DNA from: Oceanihabitans iliipiscarium
GTDB lineage: Bacteria; Bacteroidota; Bacteroidia; Flavobacteriales; Flavobacteriaceae
Length of the DNA stretch: 64,000 nucleotides
Reading direction: 5' to 3'
NCBI RefSeq assembly: GCF_042686125.1
Contig: NZ_JBHUOV010000002.1
Coordinates: 124,001 to 188,000, forward strand
The notes below the pieces were generated by a model that was not told where the DNA came from, made no database searches, and saw only the letters and a list, made by a program, of their open reading frames with translations. Shown here piece after piece: positions 50,540 through 60,139 of the stretch (position 1 is the stretch's first letter; each line of letters begins with the position of its first letter). A program made the position numbers and the translations under genes.

Positions 50540-51633
50540 TGAGTCAACAAAAAATTAAAATAACATTTTTGATTCCTTCACTAGCAGCTGGTGGTGCTGA
50601 ACGTATTTTGTCTTTTGTGGCTAAAAACATAAATAAGGAAAAGTTTGACACAACACTTTTAGTTATTGGCTTTGAAAAAGATACTGTTTATGATGTTGAA
50701 GGTTTACATGTAAAGTACTTTAATAAATCAAGAGTCCTAAAAGCTATTTTTCCTGTTATAAAATACCTTAGAACTGAAAAACCTGATATTGTATTAAGCT
50801 CTATTTTTCACTTAAACACCTTAATGTCATTTCTGTCAATTGGGTTTCCAAAAATTAAATTTATAGCTAGAGAAGCCAATGTTTTAAGTGTTTTAGCTCA
50901 ACATGGCACAGACAACAAACTTAACTTTTCTAAGTTTTTTATCGTTAAAGCCTATCAACTTATTGATTGTCTAATTTGTCAGTCTAAAGACATGCAGAAC
51001 GATATGGTTGCAAATTATAATGTGCCAAGAAATAAAACTGCGCTAATTAATAACCCAATTACTTCAGCGACTTTACCGAAAACCGACATTAGAAAATCTA
51101 ATGAACCTTTGCAAATTATAACAGTAGGACGCTTAAGTAAAGAAAAAGGCCATGAACGCATTATAGATGTTTTATCGCAATTAGACTTTCCGTTTCATTA
51201 CTATATGATTGGAGATGGTATTGAAAAAGAAAAATTACTAAATAAAATCGACCAAAAAGGGCTTACTAAAAATGTCACACATATAGAATACACAAAAGAT
51301 GTAGAGTCTTTTTTAAGAAAAAGTGATGTATTTTTGCAAGGCTCATATTCTGAAGGTTTTCCAAATTCTTTAATTGAAAGCTGCGTCGTTGGTACACCAA
51401 TTATTGCGTTTAAAGCTCCTGGCGGAATTGATGAAATTATTGAAAATGGAAAAAATGGTTATATTGTCGATTCAATTGAAGATTGTATAAATCATTTAAC
51501 CCAAATTTATACAGACTTTAATTTCTTCCCTCAACAAGTAAATCAGATAGTTACTGAAAGATTTAATAGCAAAAAAATTATTAATCAATACGAAAATCTA
51601 TTTTTAAAACTAACCACAAACCATGCTATTTAA
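50539..51633 (+). CDS. Family 4 glycosyltransferase
   Basis: This 364-residue GT-B enzyme has SLAAGGAERILSFVAKN in the N-terminal acceptor domain, VGRLSKEKGHERII and GSYSEGFPNSLIESC (E-x7-E) in the donor domain. It overlaps asnB copy 1 by one base and the MBOAT gene by 11 bases, so the three are translated as a unit. Sugar and linkage are unknown. Confidence 0.9.
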   Translation: MSQQKIKITFLIPSLAAGGAERILSFVAKNINKEKFDTTLLVIGFEKDTVYDVEGLHVKYFNKSRVLKAIFPVIKYLRTEKPDIVLSSIFHLNTLMSFLSIGFPKIKFIAREANVLSVLAQHGTDNKLNFSKFFIVKAYQLIDCLICQSKDMQNDMVANYNVPRNKTALINNPITSATLPKTDIRKSNEPLQIITVGRLSKEKGHERIIDVLSQLDFPFHYYMIGDGIEKEKLLNKIDQKGLTKNVTHIEYTKDVESFLRKSDVFLQGSYSEGFPNSLIESCVVGTPIIAFKAPGGIDEIIENGKNGYIVDSIEDCINHLTQIYTDFNFFPQQVNQIVTERFNSKKIINQYENLFLKLTTNHAI

Positions 51634-53038
51634 CTCTATTGAATATTTAATTTTCTTGCCAACAGTTTTTATACTGTATTGGCTATTAAAAGGTGATTTT
51701 AAAAAGCAAAATATGCTTTTATTAATTGCTAGTTTCATCTTTTACGGATGGTGGGATTGGCGATTTTTAGGCCTAATTGTTTATAGTTCTTACTTAGACT
51801 ATTTTATAGGCTTAAAACTGCATGCTGAAACATCTGATAAAATTAGAAAACGCTGGCTAACCTTCAGTTTAGTTTCAAATTTAGGCTTATTAGGCTTTTT
51901 TAAGTATTACAACTTTTTTACTGACTCTTTTGCTGCTTCCATGCAGTTAGTTGGCTGGGAAGTAGATGATTTGACTCTAAATATTATTCTTCCTGTTGGA
52001 ATCAGTTTTTACACATTTCAAACGTTAAGTTATACCATAGATATTTATAGAAAAGAAATCGAACCTACTAAAGATATTGTGGCCTTTTTCACGTTTGTAA
52101 GCTTCTTTCCTCAATTAGTTGCTGGACCTATAGAACGTGCATCACATCTTATTCCACAAATAGAGAAAAAACGTGTTTTTAAGGAAAAGTGGTTTAAGGA
52201 TGGTTTGTTTCAAATTGCTATAGGATTATTCAGAAAAATTGTCATTGCTGATAATCTCGCTATATATGTAGATTCTATTTATGGCGATCCTGAAATTCAC
52301 AATTCTAGTACATTACTTTTAGCTACAATATTTTATTCATGGCAAATCTATTTTGATTTTACAGGATATTCAGATATTGCCATAGGAAGTGCCAAGCTAT
52401 TAGGTTTTGAGTTTAACCAAAACTTTAACATGCCTTATTTCGCTAATTCTGTATGGAAATCGTGGAGACGATGGCACATATCATTATCGTCATGGTTAAG
52501 AGATTATTTATTTATTTCATTAGGAGGAAGTAAAGGCAGTACGCTTTTTACATTCAGAAACTTAATGCTAACTATGGTATTAGCAGGCTTATGGCATGGT
52601 AGTTCTTGGAGCTTTGTTATTTGGGGTGCTTTTCATGGGTTTATTTTAATTCTTGACCGCTTCCTTTTAGCTGTTTTTAAACGAAAAGATTTTGGCAAAA
52701 TAGGATACCTCTACCCTTACCTAATTGTACTTATTTCATGGCCACTTTTTAGAGCTCAAAATCTAAGTGAAGCCGTATTTATTATGAAAAAAATGCTGTT
52801 TTTTGATTTTAAAATGCCTTTTATTGGTGACTCTAATACTGTAACAACAGGAATTCTAATGTTAGCTATTGGTTTTTGTTTTGACTTATACCTATTTAAT
52901 AGTAAAAAAGAAGCACCTCTGGAAGAAATTGGTAGCACTTTTAGCACCAAAAACTATAGCATTATAATGACTGTAATCATTTTGTTATCAACGCTGTTTT
53001 ACTCGACTTCGACTAACTTTATTTATTTTCAATTTTAA
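51623..53038 (+). CDS. MBOAT family O-acyltransferase (AlgI-like)
   Basis: This 471-residue protein has about 10-11 membrane helices. The MBOAT signature is present, with QLVAGPIERASHL near 164-176, WRRWHISLSSWLRDY near 281-295 and catalytic His325 in LWHGSSW; a second His (338) follows. AlgI-like enzymes pass acetyl groups across the membrane to alginate or other glycans. The neighbouring gene at 53044 encodes an SGNH-like protein, the usual partner that finishes the transfer. Confidence 0.92.
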   Translation: MLFNSIEYLIFLPTVFILYWLLKGDFKKQNMLLLIASFIFYGWWDWRFLGLIVYSSYLDYFIGLKLHAETSDKIRKRWLTFSLVSNLGLLGFFKYYNFFTDSFAASMQLVGWEVDDLTLNIILPVGISFYTFQTLSYTIDIYRKEIEPTKDIVAFFTFVSFFPQLVAGPIERASHLIPQIEKKRVFKEKWFKDGLFQIAIGLFRKIVIADNLAIYVDSIYGDPEIHNSSTLLLATIFYSWQIYFDFTGYSDIAIGSAKLLGFEFNQNFNMPYFANSVWKSWRRWHISLSSWLRDYLFISLGGSKGSTLFTFRNLMLTMVLAGLWHGSSWSFVIWGAFHGFILILDRFLLAVFKRKDFGKIGYLYPYLIVLISWPLFRAQNLSEAVFIMKKMLFFDFKMPFIGDSNTVTTGILMLAIGFCFDLYLFNSKKEAPLEEIGSTFSTKNYSIIMTVIILLSTLFYSTSTNFIYFQF

Positions 53039-53043
53039 GAATT

Positions 53044-53979
53044 ATGACTAAAGCACATATAATATTTACTATAAAACTTTTAGCCATCATCTTGGTGCTC
53101 TCTTATGTTTTAGATAAAGTGATTTACTATTCATTAAATAAAGTTAGTGATACTGTTTATACAGGACAAGCCATTGGAAAACTAAACCACTATCTTTCAG
53201 TGAAAGATACCACACAAGTTATAGCTTTTGGTAGCTCCAGAGCAAATCATCATATCGATGTGAGAAAGCTTTCTAAATCGAGCTTTAATGTTGGTGTTGA
53301 CGGAAAATTTATTGCTTATAGTAGTACACTTATTAAGTTATTACCAAAAAATAAAAAACAACAAATCATCTTACATATCGACCCAAATGTTGCTTTTAGA
53401 AAGCATTATAATCGTAGTGAAATTAAAACACTAATGGTTAAATACCACAGAAGTCCAATTATTAAAAAGGAATTAAAAAAAGCTGAACAAGAAAATCCGT
53501 TACAAGAGTTTTATTGGTCTATAGATTATAATGGTCTTGTTTTAGGTATTTTAAAAAATGCCGTTTTTCCTAAATACGACCATACCAATTATTCAGGATA
53601 TGACCCTTTACATATTGGTGAAAATGATAAAGAAATCTTTAAAAAAATATTGGAAAGAAGAGACCCTTTGGATTGTGGAGAAAATATAAAAATGAACGAC
53701 CTATACTTAAGCTATCTTAAAGAAATTAAGACCTTTTGTGACGAAAATAATAAAAATTTAATCTTAATCACTTCACCATTATATGTCGATGATTGCCCTG
53801 AAGACAACTTAGAACTTGCTCAAATATTAAGCGAATTAAATATTACTTATTACGATTACACCAACTACTTTAAAGATAATAACGCTTTAGAATACTGGAA
53901 AGATTTAAGTCATATGTCTGATGTCGCAGCTAATCAATTTTCTGAAACTTTAAGCAAAGATTTATCTTTAAATGAATAA
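53044..53979 (+). CDS. SGNH-like protein, presumed partner of the MBOAT acyltransferase
   Basis: This 311-residue protein has an N-terminal membrane anchor (about 7-24). Its main domain contains GSSR (63-66) followed by NHH, in the place of the SGNH nucleophile loop, and D287-L-S-H290 near the end, matching the DxxH of SGNH hydrolases. It lies five bases after the MBOAT gene. In AlgI/AlgJ/AlgX-like pairs such a protein receives the acyl group and adds it to the glycan. Assignment is from motif spacing and position; overall identity to named families is low. Confidence 0.72.
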   Translation: MTKAHIIFTIKLLAIILVLSYVLDKVIYYSLNKVSDTVYTGQAIGKLNHYLSVKDTTQVIAFGSSRANHHIDVRKLSKSSFNVGVDGKFIAYSSTLIKLLPKNKKQQIILHIDPNVAFRKHYNRSEIKTLMVKYHRSPIIKKELKKAEQENPLQEFYWSIDYNGLVLGILKNAVFPKYDHTNYSGYDPLHIGENDKEIFKKILERRDPLDCGENIKMNDLYLSYLKEIKTFCDENNKNLILITSPLYVDDCPEDNLELAQILSELNITYYDYTNYFKDNNALEYWKDLSHMSDVAANQFSETLSKDLSLNE

Positions 53980-55123
53980 CAAAAAAAATATAGCTTTATT
54001 TGTTGCTTCTATTGGTTACGGTGGAACAGAACGTGTTGTTAGTAAACTTGCTAATGAGCTAATAAACTACTACAATGTTACCTTAGTTCTAATTTACAAC
54101 TCTATAGATCTTCCTATTCATGACGATGTAAATATTGTTTGCATTTCTGATAAAGAGGAGCATTTTGACAACTCTAAATGGCTAAAACTATCAAACTTCT
54201 TACGAAGCGCTTTAAAATATCGGAAAATTATAAAAGAGCACGAAATAGATATTAGCATCTCTTTTTTAATAAAACAAAATGTAATTAATGGGTTTACAAA
54301 AATGTTAAACCCAAGCCTTAAAACTATTATTAGCGAACGTTGCTTTCCTTCAAAAACATATGGTCTTTTTGGAAAACAATTAGTAGCCTTTTTTTACAAT
54401 AAAAATGATTCTTTATTCTCGAATTCATTACACATTAATGCTGACTTACAAGAAAATTTCAACGTAAAAATTCCTGCTAAAGTCATTTATAATCCTATTT
54501 ATACTCAAGACCAAAAACCAGATTTCAAAGCCTTTAACGACGCTAAAGAAAACTTTAAGGTTATTTCTGTAGGACGATTAATTCCTATTAAAAATCAGGA
54601 AAGTTTAATTCAAAGTATCGCGCTTTTAGATCCTAAAACAACTTTAAACCTATATGGTGTTGGACCTTTAGAAGAGGAATTAAAAGCCTTAAGTTCTACA
54701 CTAAAATTAACCGAGCGTATTCACTTTAATGGCAATAGCGACACTATTAATCAATCAATTTTAGAAAATCATTGCTTAGCATTAACGTCTTTGTCTGAAG
54801 GATTTCCAAATGTTATTCTTGAAGCCATGTCTCTTGGTGTGCCTGTTGTTGCTACTAATTGTATGTCTGGTCCTTTAGAATTGCTAAATGACAATATTGA
54901 AATTACAATAGATAAAGGCGATTTTTATAAAGCAAAATATGGACTGTTAGTTAATGTCGATGATACTGAAGGTTTAGCAAAAGCCATTTCATATTATAGA
55001 GAACATGAAGAACTTAGAAAAAAATATAGTGACTTAAGCTTTAAAAAAGCTAAACAATACGATATTTCTGAAATAGGAAATCAATTGAAAAACTTAATAG
55101 ATGCGCATTTATGTGTGGAATAA
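53972..55123 (+). CDS. Family 4 glycosyltransferase
   Basis: This 383-residue GT-B enzyme has ASIGYGGTERVVSKLANELI at the N-terminus, VGRLIPIKNQESLIQS and a TSLSEGFPNVILEAM donor-binding motif with its two Glu. It overlaps the SGNH-like gene by eight bases and asnB copy 2 by 13 bases. It resembles the enzyme at 44178 in overall layout. Sugar specificity unknown. Confidence 0.9.
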   Translation: MNNKKNIALFVASIGYGGTERVVSKLANELINYYNVTLVLIYNSIDLPIHDDVNIVCISDKEEHFDNSKWLKLSNFLRSALKYRKIIKEHEIDISISFLIKQNVINGFTKMLNPSLKTIISERCFPSKTYGLFGKQLVAFFYNKNDSLFSNSLHINADLQENFNVKIPAKVIYNPIYTQDQKPDFKAFNDAKENFKVISVGRLIPIKNQESLIQSIALLDPKTTLNLYGVGPLEEELKALSSTLKLTERIHFNGNSDTINQSILENHCLALTSLSEGFPNVILEAMSLGVPVVATNCMSGPLELLNDNIEITIDKGDFYKAKYGLLVNVDDTEGLAKAISYYREHEELRKKYSDLSFKKAKQYDISEIGNQLKNLIDAHLCVE

Positions 55124-57015
55124 ATGGAATAATAAGTACGACTAAAGATCTAGATGCAGTAAGCAAGACATTACAAAAAATGAATCAGCTTATATGGCAT
55201 CGTGGTCCAGATGAGAATGGGTTTTACACAAAAACACATCATCAGTCTATGGTTGGTATGGCAATGCAAAGGCTTTCTATTATCGATTTAAGTACTGGGA
55301 AACAACCCATTTATAATGATGATGAAAGTATTGTTATTGTTTTTAATGGCGAAATTTACAACTATCAGATTCTAAAAAAACAACTTGAAAATGAAGGCGT
55401 TACCTTTATAACTAAAAGTGACACTGAAGTTATTTTAAAATTATACGAAACTAAAGGCGAAAGTAGTTTTGCACTACTAGATGGTATGTTTGCCTTCAGC
55501 ATTTATGATAAAAACAGAAATAAAGTGTTTATTACACGTGATTTTTTTGGTGAAAAACCTCTGTATTATCATAAATCGGAAAAGGAGTTCTTTTGGGCTT
55601 CCGAGTTAAAGTCTATTATAAATAATTTAGAAACCAAACCTGAAATATCAAAAGAAGGGTTGAATCTATATTTCAAACTCACCTATACACCTGCGCCTTT
55701 CACTATTTATAAGGATGTTTTCAAGCTTGAAGCGAATCATTATATTGAATATGATTTAACCGACAACACGTTCAATATTCATCAAATTAATTCCGTTAAA
55801 AACGAAAAACAAGACCTTTCATTTAATGATGCTAAAGTAAAATTGCACGATCTTATGATGCAAAGTATTGAAAGTCGTTCGATTAGTGATGTCCCTTTAG
55901 GTACATTTCTTTCAGGTGGTGTAGATTCTTCAATTGTAAGTTTAGGCTTATCGCAACTAACCAATCAAAAAATTGACACTTTTTCTATTGGATTTGACAA
56001 AGCGTCTTTTGATGAAACAGATAAATCAAAATTAGTCGCCAAACTTATTAATAGTAATCACCATGAATTTATCATTTCAGAAAAAGATTTAGAAACACAC
56101 ATTCATGAAATTCTTATCAATTTTGATGAACCTTTTGCAGATTCTTCAGCATTACCAACCTATATCGTTGCTAAAAAAACTAGAGATTTTGTCAAAGTCG
56201 CTTTAACTGGCGATGGTGGTGACGAAGTTTTTGGAGGTTACAATAAGTATTATATAGGAAAGCTAAATAGCAAGTACACCAGTGTTGTTCCTGAGTTTTT
56301 ACATAATAGTACTAAAAGCATTTTAAACAAGGTGCTTTCGACTAAAGATGATAATCGAGGTAAACGTTTTAAGCTTAAAAAGTTTGTAAACGCTATAAAT
56401 TACAATAATGAACATTATTGGAATATCATTTCATTAGGTTATAGTAACGATATCGACAAGCTACTAAAGCCTAGCATGTTACAACATGACGTTTTTGAAT
56501 TTTATAAAAAGCAATCCAATATTAAACAACCCAAAACAGTACATGACTATCGCGAAATTGATAGACATATGAGTTTAGAAGGCGATATGTTAGTTAAAGT
56601 AGATCGAACCAGTATGCTTAATTCTCTTGAGTGTAGAGCGCCATTTTTAAACAAAACGCTTTGGGAGTTTTCTAATAGCTTACCTGAAGACTACCTACTA
56701 AAAAGCTACAATAAAAAACACATTTTAAAAGAAGCTTTTAAACATGAGTTTCCTGAAGATTTCTTAGAAAAATCTAAAAAAGGCTTTGTGGTTCCTGTTG
56801 GAGATTGGTTACGTTCTGGCTTAAAACAAGAACTAGAAAGCTATATAGATACTAAGTTTCTGGAAACACAAAATCTTTTTGATATTGACTATATCAAACA
56901 ATTGGTAAGTCATCACTTATCTGGTAAAGAAGATAATAGCTATAAAGTGTGGACTTATTATACGTTTCAAAAATGGTATACGAACGTATATAACTTAAAC
57001 TTTAGTTTTATGTAA
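55111..57015 (+). CDS. asnB: Asparagine synthase-type amidotransferase, copy 2
   Basis: This 634-residue protein has the Cys2 glutaminase nucleophile (MCGINGI) and WHRGPDENG. The synthetase domain has P-loop FLSGGVDSSI and ALTGDGGDE. It is 20 residues longer than copy 1 and differs along most of its length, so the two did not arise by recent duplication. As with copy 1, amidation of a sugar acid in the polysaccharide is inferred from position. Its last 21 bases overlap the end of the opposing ATP-grasp gene. Confidence 0.9.
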   Translation: MCGINGIISTTKDLDAVSKTLQKMNQLIWHRGPDENGFYTKTHHQSMVGMAMQRLSIIDLSTGKQPIYNDDESIVIVFNGEIYNYQILKKQLENEGVTFITKSDTEVILKLYETKGESSFALLDGMFAFSIYDKNRNKVFITRDFFGEKPLYYHKSEKEFFWASELKSIINNLETKPEISKEGLNLYFKLTYTPAPFTIYKDVFKLEANHYIEYDLTDNTFNIHQINSVKNEKQDLSFNDAKVKLHDLMMQSIESRSISDVPLGTFLSGGVDSSIVSLGLSQLTNQKIDTFSIGFDKASFDETDKSKLVAKLINSNHHEFIISEKDLETHIHEILINFDEPFADSSALPTYIVAKKTRDFVKVALTGDGGDEVFGGYNKYYIGKLNSKYTSVVPEFLHNSTKSILNKVLSTKDDNRGKRFKLKKFVNAINYNNEHYWNIISLGYSNDIDKLLKPSMLQHDVFEFYKKQSNIKQPKTVHDYREIDRHMSLEGDMLVKVDRTSMLNSLECRAPFLNKTLWEFSNSLPEDYLLKSYNKKHILKEAFKHEFPEDFLEKSKKGFVVPVGDWLRSGLKQELESYIDTKFLETQNLFDIDYIKQLVSHHLSGKEDNSYKVWTYYTFQKWYTNVYNLNFSFM

Positions 57016-57918
57016 TTTTAATCGCTTTCCAAAGTCATCATCATAATGTTTTGGATTAAAAGCACCACTTCCAGATTCCGCATGAAACGTTAATTCACCA
57101 AAATATATTTTATCATTAACATGGTAAAAATCGACACGTAAATAGCAAAAATCTTGAGCGAATTTCTCTCCTAATTCTATCATTTTATCAAACAACTTAG
57201 GTCTTTCAACATCATTACCAGTCTTATAAACCCATTGTACATCTAGCAAGTTCCAGTTGGCGTCATATAAATTTCGTCTATGGTCTTTTTGCCTATCAAT
57301 ATCTACTTGAGTAAATTCTAATTTGCCATTAAAATAGTGCATTTTATAATCAAAAGGAATATCGCCAGACTTATCCATTAATAACTCCTCAACCACAATA
57401 CGACGCTCAATATTTTTGTATTGCCATTCTTTAAATCTGTGGTAATAATTAATGTTTAAAAACTTTGCTAATGTATTTTGAACATTAATCCAATTATGCT
57501 GACTTTTATCTCTAACAATAATACCTCCCGAACTATCATGATTGGTCTTTATAATTACAGGATAATCTGGTAAATTTTCAGGGACAATAGCTCTAGGGTT
57601 TTTAGTTTCAAATACTAGCGGAATAAGGTACTCCTCGCCTATTTTTTCTTTAACATAATCTCTAACTTTATACTTGTCTGCACAAATTGTATGCAAAGGC
57701 GTTCTGTCATTCAACTTTAACCATTGCAGCTTTTCATTAAAAGTTTGTGGATTTTCGAGGTTTGGTTTATACCCTAAATTCTTAACAAATTCTTTATTAA
57801 TTAAAGCTGTATCAGAAACTAATGCATACCGCAAATATTCATAAATGTTTTTAAAAGGTTGAATAAGAGCAAAACCTAATCGCGTATTATGATATATATC
57901 AGAAATAAATTGCTTCAT
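56995..57918 (-). CDS. TupA-like ATP-grasp protein, copy 1
   Basis: This 307-residue protein has the ATP-grasp TupA pattern: NPQTFNEKLQWLKLNDRTPLHTICADKYKVR at the start, ENLPDYPVIIKTNHDSSGG as the ATP-binding lysine loop, VVEELL and DFYHVNDKIYFGELTFHAESG as the metal-binding end. TupA-type enzymes form amide bonds between carboxyl and amino groups; in polysaccharide clusters they are thought to add amino acids to sugar acids. It reads against the surrounding genes, with copy 2 two bases upstream. Confidence 0.85.
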   Translation of the reverse strand: MKQFISDIYHNTRLGFALIQPFKNIYEYLRYALVSDTALINKEFVKNLGYKPNLENPQTFNEKLQWLKLNDRTPLHTICADKYKVRDYVKEKIGEEYLIPLVFETKNPRAIVPENLPDYPVIIKTNHDSSGGIIVRDKSQHNWINVQNTLAKFLNINYYHRFKEWQYKNIERRIVVEELLMDKSGDIPFDYKMHYFNGKLEFTQVDIDRQKDHRRNLYDANWNLLDVQWVYKTGNDVERPKLFDKMIELGEKFAQDFCYLRVDFYHVNDKIYFGELTFHAESGSGAFNPKHYDDDFGKRLKLHKTKV

Positions 57919-57919
57919 T

Positions 57920-58873
57920 TTAAGCTTCTTTTTTAATTGTTTTTAAGTCGATTAATTGCCCCAACTCTAAGTCGTATTTTTTAGGATGAATGGTCTCTAA
58001 ACCACTTCCATGGTGAAAAGTGACTTCTCCAAAATACACTTTATTTTCAAAATCGTATAAATCTATTCTTGCATAACAAAAGGCTTTAGATAATTTTTCG
58101 GCAACAGTAATCATTTCATTAAGATTTACAGGTCTTTCTAAAGCTCTTCCATTGTTCCAAAGTGGTTGGTCGTCTTGCCATAATGACCATGTAAAAGGTA
58201 ATAATTCCCAATTAGAATTATATAAATTACGTTTATGATTTGTATAGCGATCTATATCAACCTGAATCACTTCAACTTTACCATTAAAGCAATGTAATTT
58301 ATAATCAAAAGGAATTTCTCCTGTACTATTTACCAAAAGTTTTTCAGCAATCACACAAGGCTTAATATGTTTGTATTGCCATTCTTTTCCAGAATAATAA
58401 TAATTCTTATTTAATAATTTTTTAAAATGTTTCTGAGTTGATTTCCAATCGATTTTGGCTTTATCTCTTACTATAATACCTCCAGAACTATCGTGATTAG
58501 CCTTAATTATAAAAGGAAACTCTGGAAAATTTGATGCTGTAATGTCTTCAACATTAAAACTTTGAAACACCAATGGAATTAAATAATTTTCACCAACAGT
58601 ATCAATAACATAATCTCTAACAGCAAATTTATCTGCACATTTGGTATGCAAAGCGGTTCTATCGTTTAGCTTAAGCCAGTTAATTTTTTCATTTAATGTT
58701 TTTGGATTTTCTAAATCTAGAACGCGACCAAAACGTTTTTTAAAGTTTTGCTTTAAAAACACATCATCTTTAATAAAGTGCGTTCTATAATAGTGATGAA
58801 TTCCAAGAAAGAAATCGATCAGTTTTTTTCCAACCCAAGTATTATGATATAAATACTTAGCAAATTTTAGCAT
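57920..58873 (-). CDS. TupA-like ATP-grasp protein, copy 2
   Basis: This 317-residue paralog of the adjacent copy shares the LKLNDRT-LHTxCADK opening, FPEFPFIIKANHDSSGG, and IDLYDFENKVYFGEVTFHHGSG. An insertion near residue 225 (SLWQDDQPLWNNGRALERP) is absent in copy 1. The two are a tandem pair, apparently a divided gene duplication, with separate substrates. A promoter-like pair of elements lies just upstream at 58893-58921. The genes form a minus-strand island in an otherwise plus-strand cluster. Confidence 0.85.
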   Translation of the reverse strand: MLKFAKYLYHNTWVGKKLIDFFLGIHHYYRTHFIKDDVFLKQNFKKRFGRVLDLENPKTLNEKINWLKLNDRTALHTKCADKFAVRDYVIDTVGENYLIPLVFQSFNVEDITASNFPEFPFIIKANHDSSGGIIVRDKAKIDWKSTQKHFKKLLNKNYYYSGKEWQYKHIKPCVIAEKLLVNSTGEIPFDYKLHCFNGKVEVIQVDIDRYTNHKRNLYNSNWELLPFTWSLWQDDQPLWNNGRALERPVNLNEMITVAEKLSKAFCYARIDLYDFENKVYFGEVTFHHGSGLETIHPKKYDLELGQLIDLKTIKKEA

Positions 58874-58892
58874 AAATAACGTTTTAACAATT

Positions 58893-58921
58893 CTAAATTA
58901 GAACAAATTTTATTAAACAAA
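58893..58921 (-). promoter_or_regulatory. Candidate promoter of the ATP-grasp pair
   Basis: On the minus strand TTTG (58918-58921), 17 bases and TAATTTAG (58893-58900) resemble the -33 and -7 elements, with one mismatch in TAnnTTTG. The site lies 20 bases before the start codon at 58873. Confidence 0.35.
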
Positions 58922-59044
58922 AAACTTATCCTATTTTAGTTGCAAACTTAAGACATGAAATGAGTAAAACTATAATTTTTGAAAATAATATTACGTTTTC
59001 TAGGCGAATGACTTCTGACTTAAAAAAACTTTAAACACTTCAAA

Positions 59045-60139
59045 ATGAAAAGAAAAGTCTGTCTAGTAGGTGGAGAAGATGTTCATAAACGCATTGCGTT
59101 GTCAAGCTATCTTATTGATTCTGGTTTTGAAGTTACCATTCTTGGTACTAGCACATATGATTTTCCTAGTCCAATAAAATACATCCACTATAATTTAGTA
59201 AGAAGCTTCTCGCCTCTTTCTGATAGGAAAACTATAAAGTGGTACAAGCGTTTTTTTGCTGAAAATAATTTTGATGTCATTCATACTTTTGATACGAAAC
59301 CTGCATTTTTACTTCCTATAGCTTTAAAACATACTAAAACACCAATTACGAGAACCATTACTGGATTAGGCACTATTTTTATGTCTAATAGTTGGTTTAG
59401 TTTTTTGCTGAGGAAAGTCTATTTCACCCTTCATCGCCATGTAAAGCATCGTGTGTTCAAAACTGTTTTTCAAAATTATGATGATAAAGACTTATATCAG
59501 TCACATCATTTAATCACAGCATCTAATTATGAACTTATATTTAGTAGTGGTATAGAGTTAAAAAATATTACTCAAAGAGCAACACGAAACAACGATCCTT
59601 TCACCTTTATTTGTATTGCAAGATTAGTTTATGAAAAAGGCATTGTCAATCTTTTAGAAGCTGCTAGAATTTGTCAAAACAAAGGTTACAATTTTAAATA
59701 CTTACTTGTTGGTCCGTTAGAAGAAGATAGCAAACGTTTAAATCAGGATATCCTTAACCAATATAAAGACATTGTTGATATTCTAGGAACTCGAAATGAT
59801 GTATTCGATTTACTTTTGGCTTCAGATGCTTTAGTGCTCCCTACGTTTAGAGAAGGTTTTGCTCGTGTTTTGTTAGAAGCAGCAGCAGTAGGATTACCAA
59901 TTGTAGCAACTGATGTCACAGGAGTAAGAGAATTTGTAAGACATGAGCAAGAAGGCTTACTGGTAGAAGTAAAAAACTCTGAAGCATTAGCCGACGCAAT
60001 GATCAAATTAGCGGTTAACCAGAAGCTGTCAGCGCATTTAGGCGAAAATGCATATAAACATGTCGAAAAGTTTAGCTTAGAAAACATTTCTAAACAATAT
60101 ATTAATATATTTATCGATGCTATTAATCAACATTCATAA
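59045..60139 (+). CDS. Family 4 glycosyltransferase
   Basis: This 364-residue GT-B enzyme has VCLVGGEDVHKRIALSSYLI at the N-terminus, then FDTKPAFLLPIAL, ITRTITGLG and a donor domain with CIARLVYEKGIVNLLEAA and PTFREGFARVLLEAA (E-x7-E). The pattern matches PglA/WbpT-like enzymes that act early in lipid-linked oligosaccharide synthesis. It starts 171 bases after the divergent ATP-grasp pair and overlaps the aminotransferase by one base, opening the last plus-strand block. Confidence 0.88.
   Translation: MKRKVCLVGGEDVHKRIALSSYLIDSGFEVTILGTSTYDFPSPIKYIHYNLVRSFSPLSDRKTIKWYKRFFAENNFDVIHTFDTKPAFLLPIALKHTKTPITRTITGLGTIFMSNSWFSFLLRKVYFTLHRHVKHRVFKTVFQNYDDKDLYQSHHLITASNYELIFSSGIELKNITQRATRNNDPFTFICIARLVYEKGIVNLLEAARICQNKGYNFKYLLVGPLEEDSKRLNQDILNQYKDIVDILGTRNDVFDLLLASDALVLPTFREGFARVLLEAAAVGLPIVATDVTGVREFVRHEQEGLLVEVKNSEALADAMIKLAVNQKLSAHLGENAYKHVEKFSLENISKQYINIFIDAINQHS

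Noticed and set aside
59743..60087. 114-residue minus-strand frame
   Set aside because: It lies fully inside a glycosyltransferase with intact motifs; the antisense product is Ser-rich and matches nothing.
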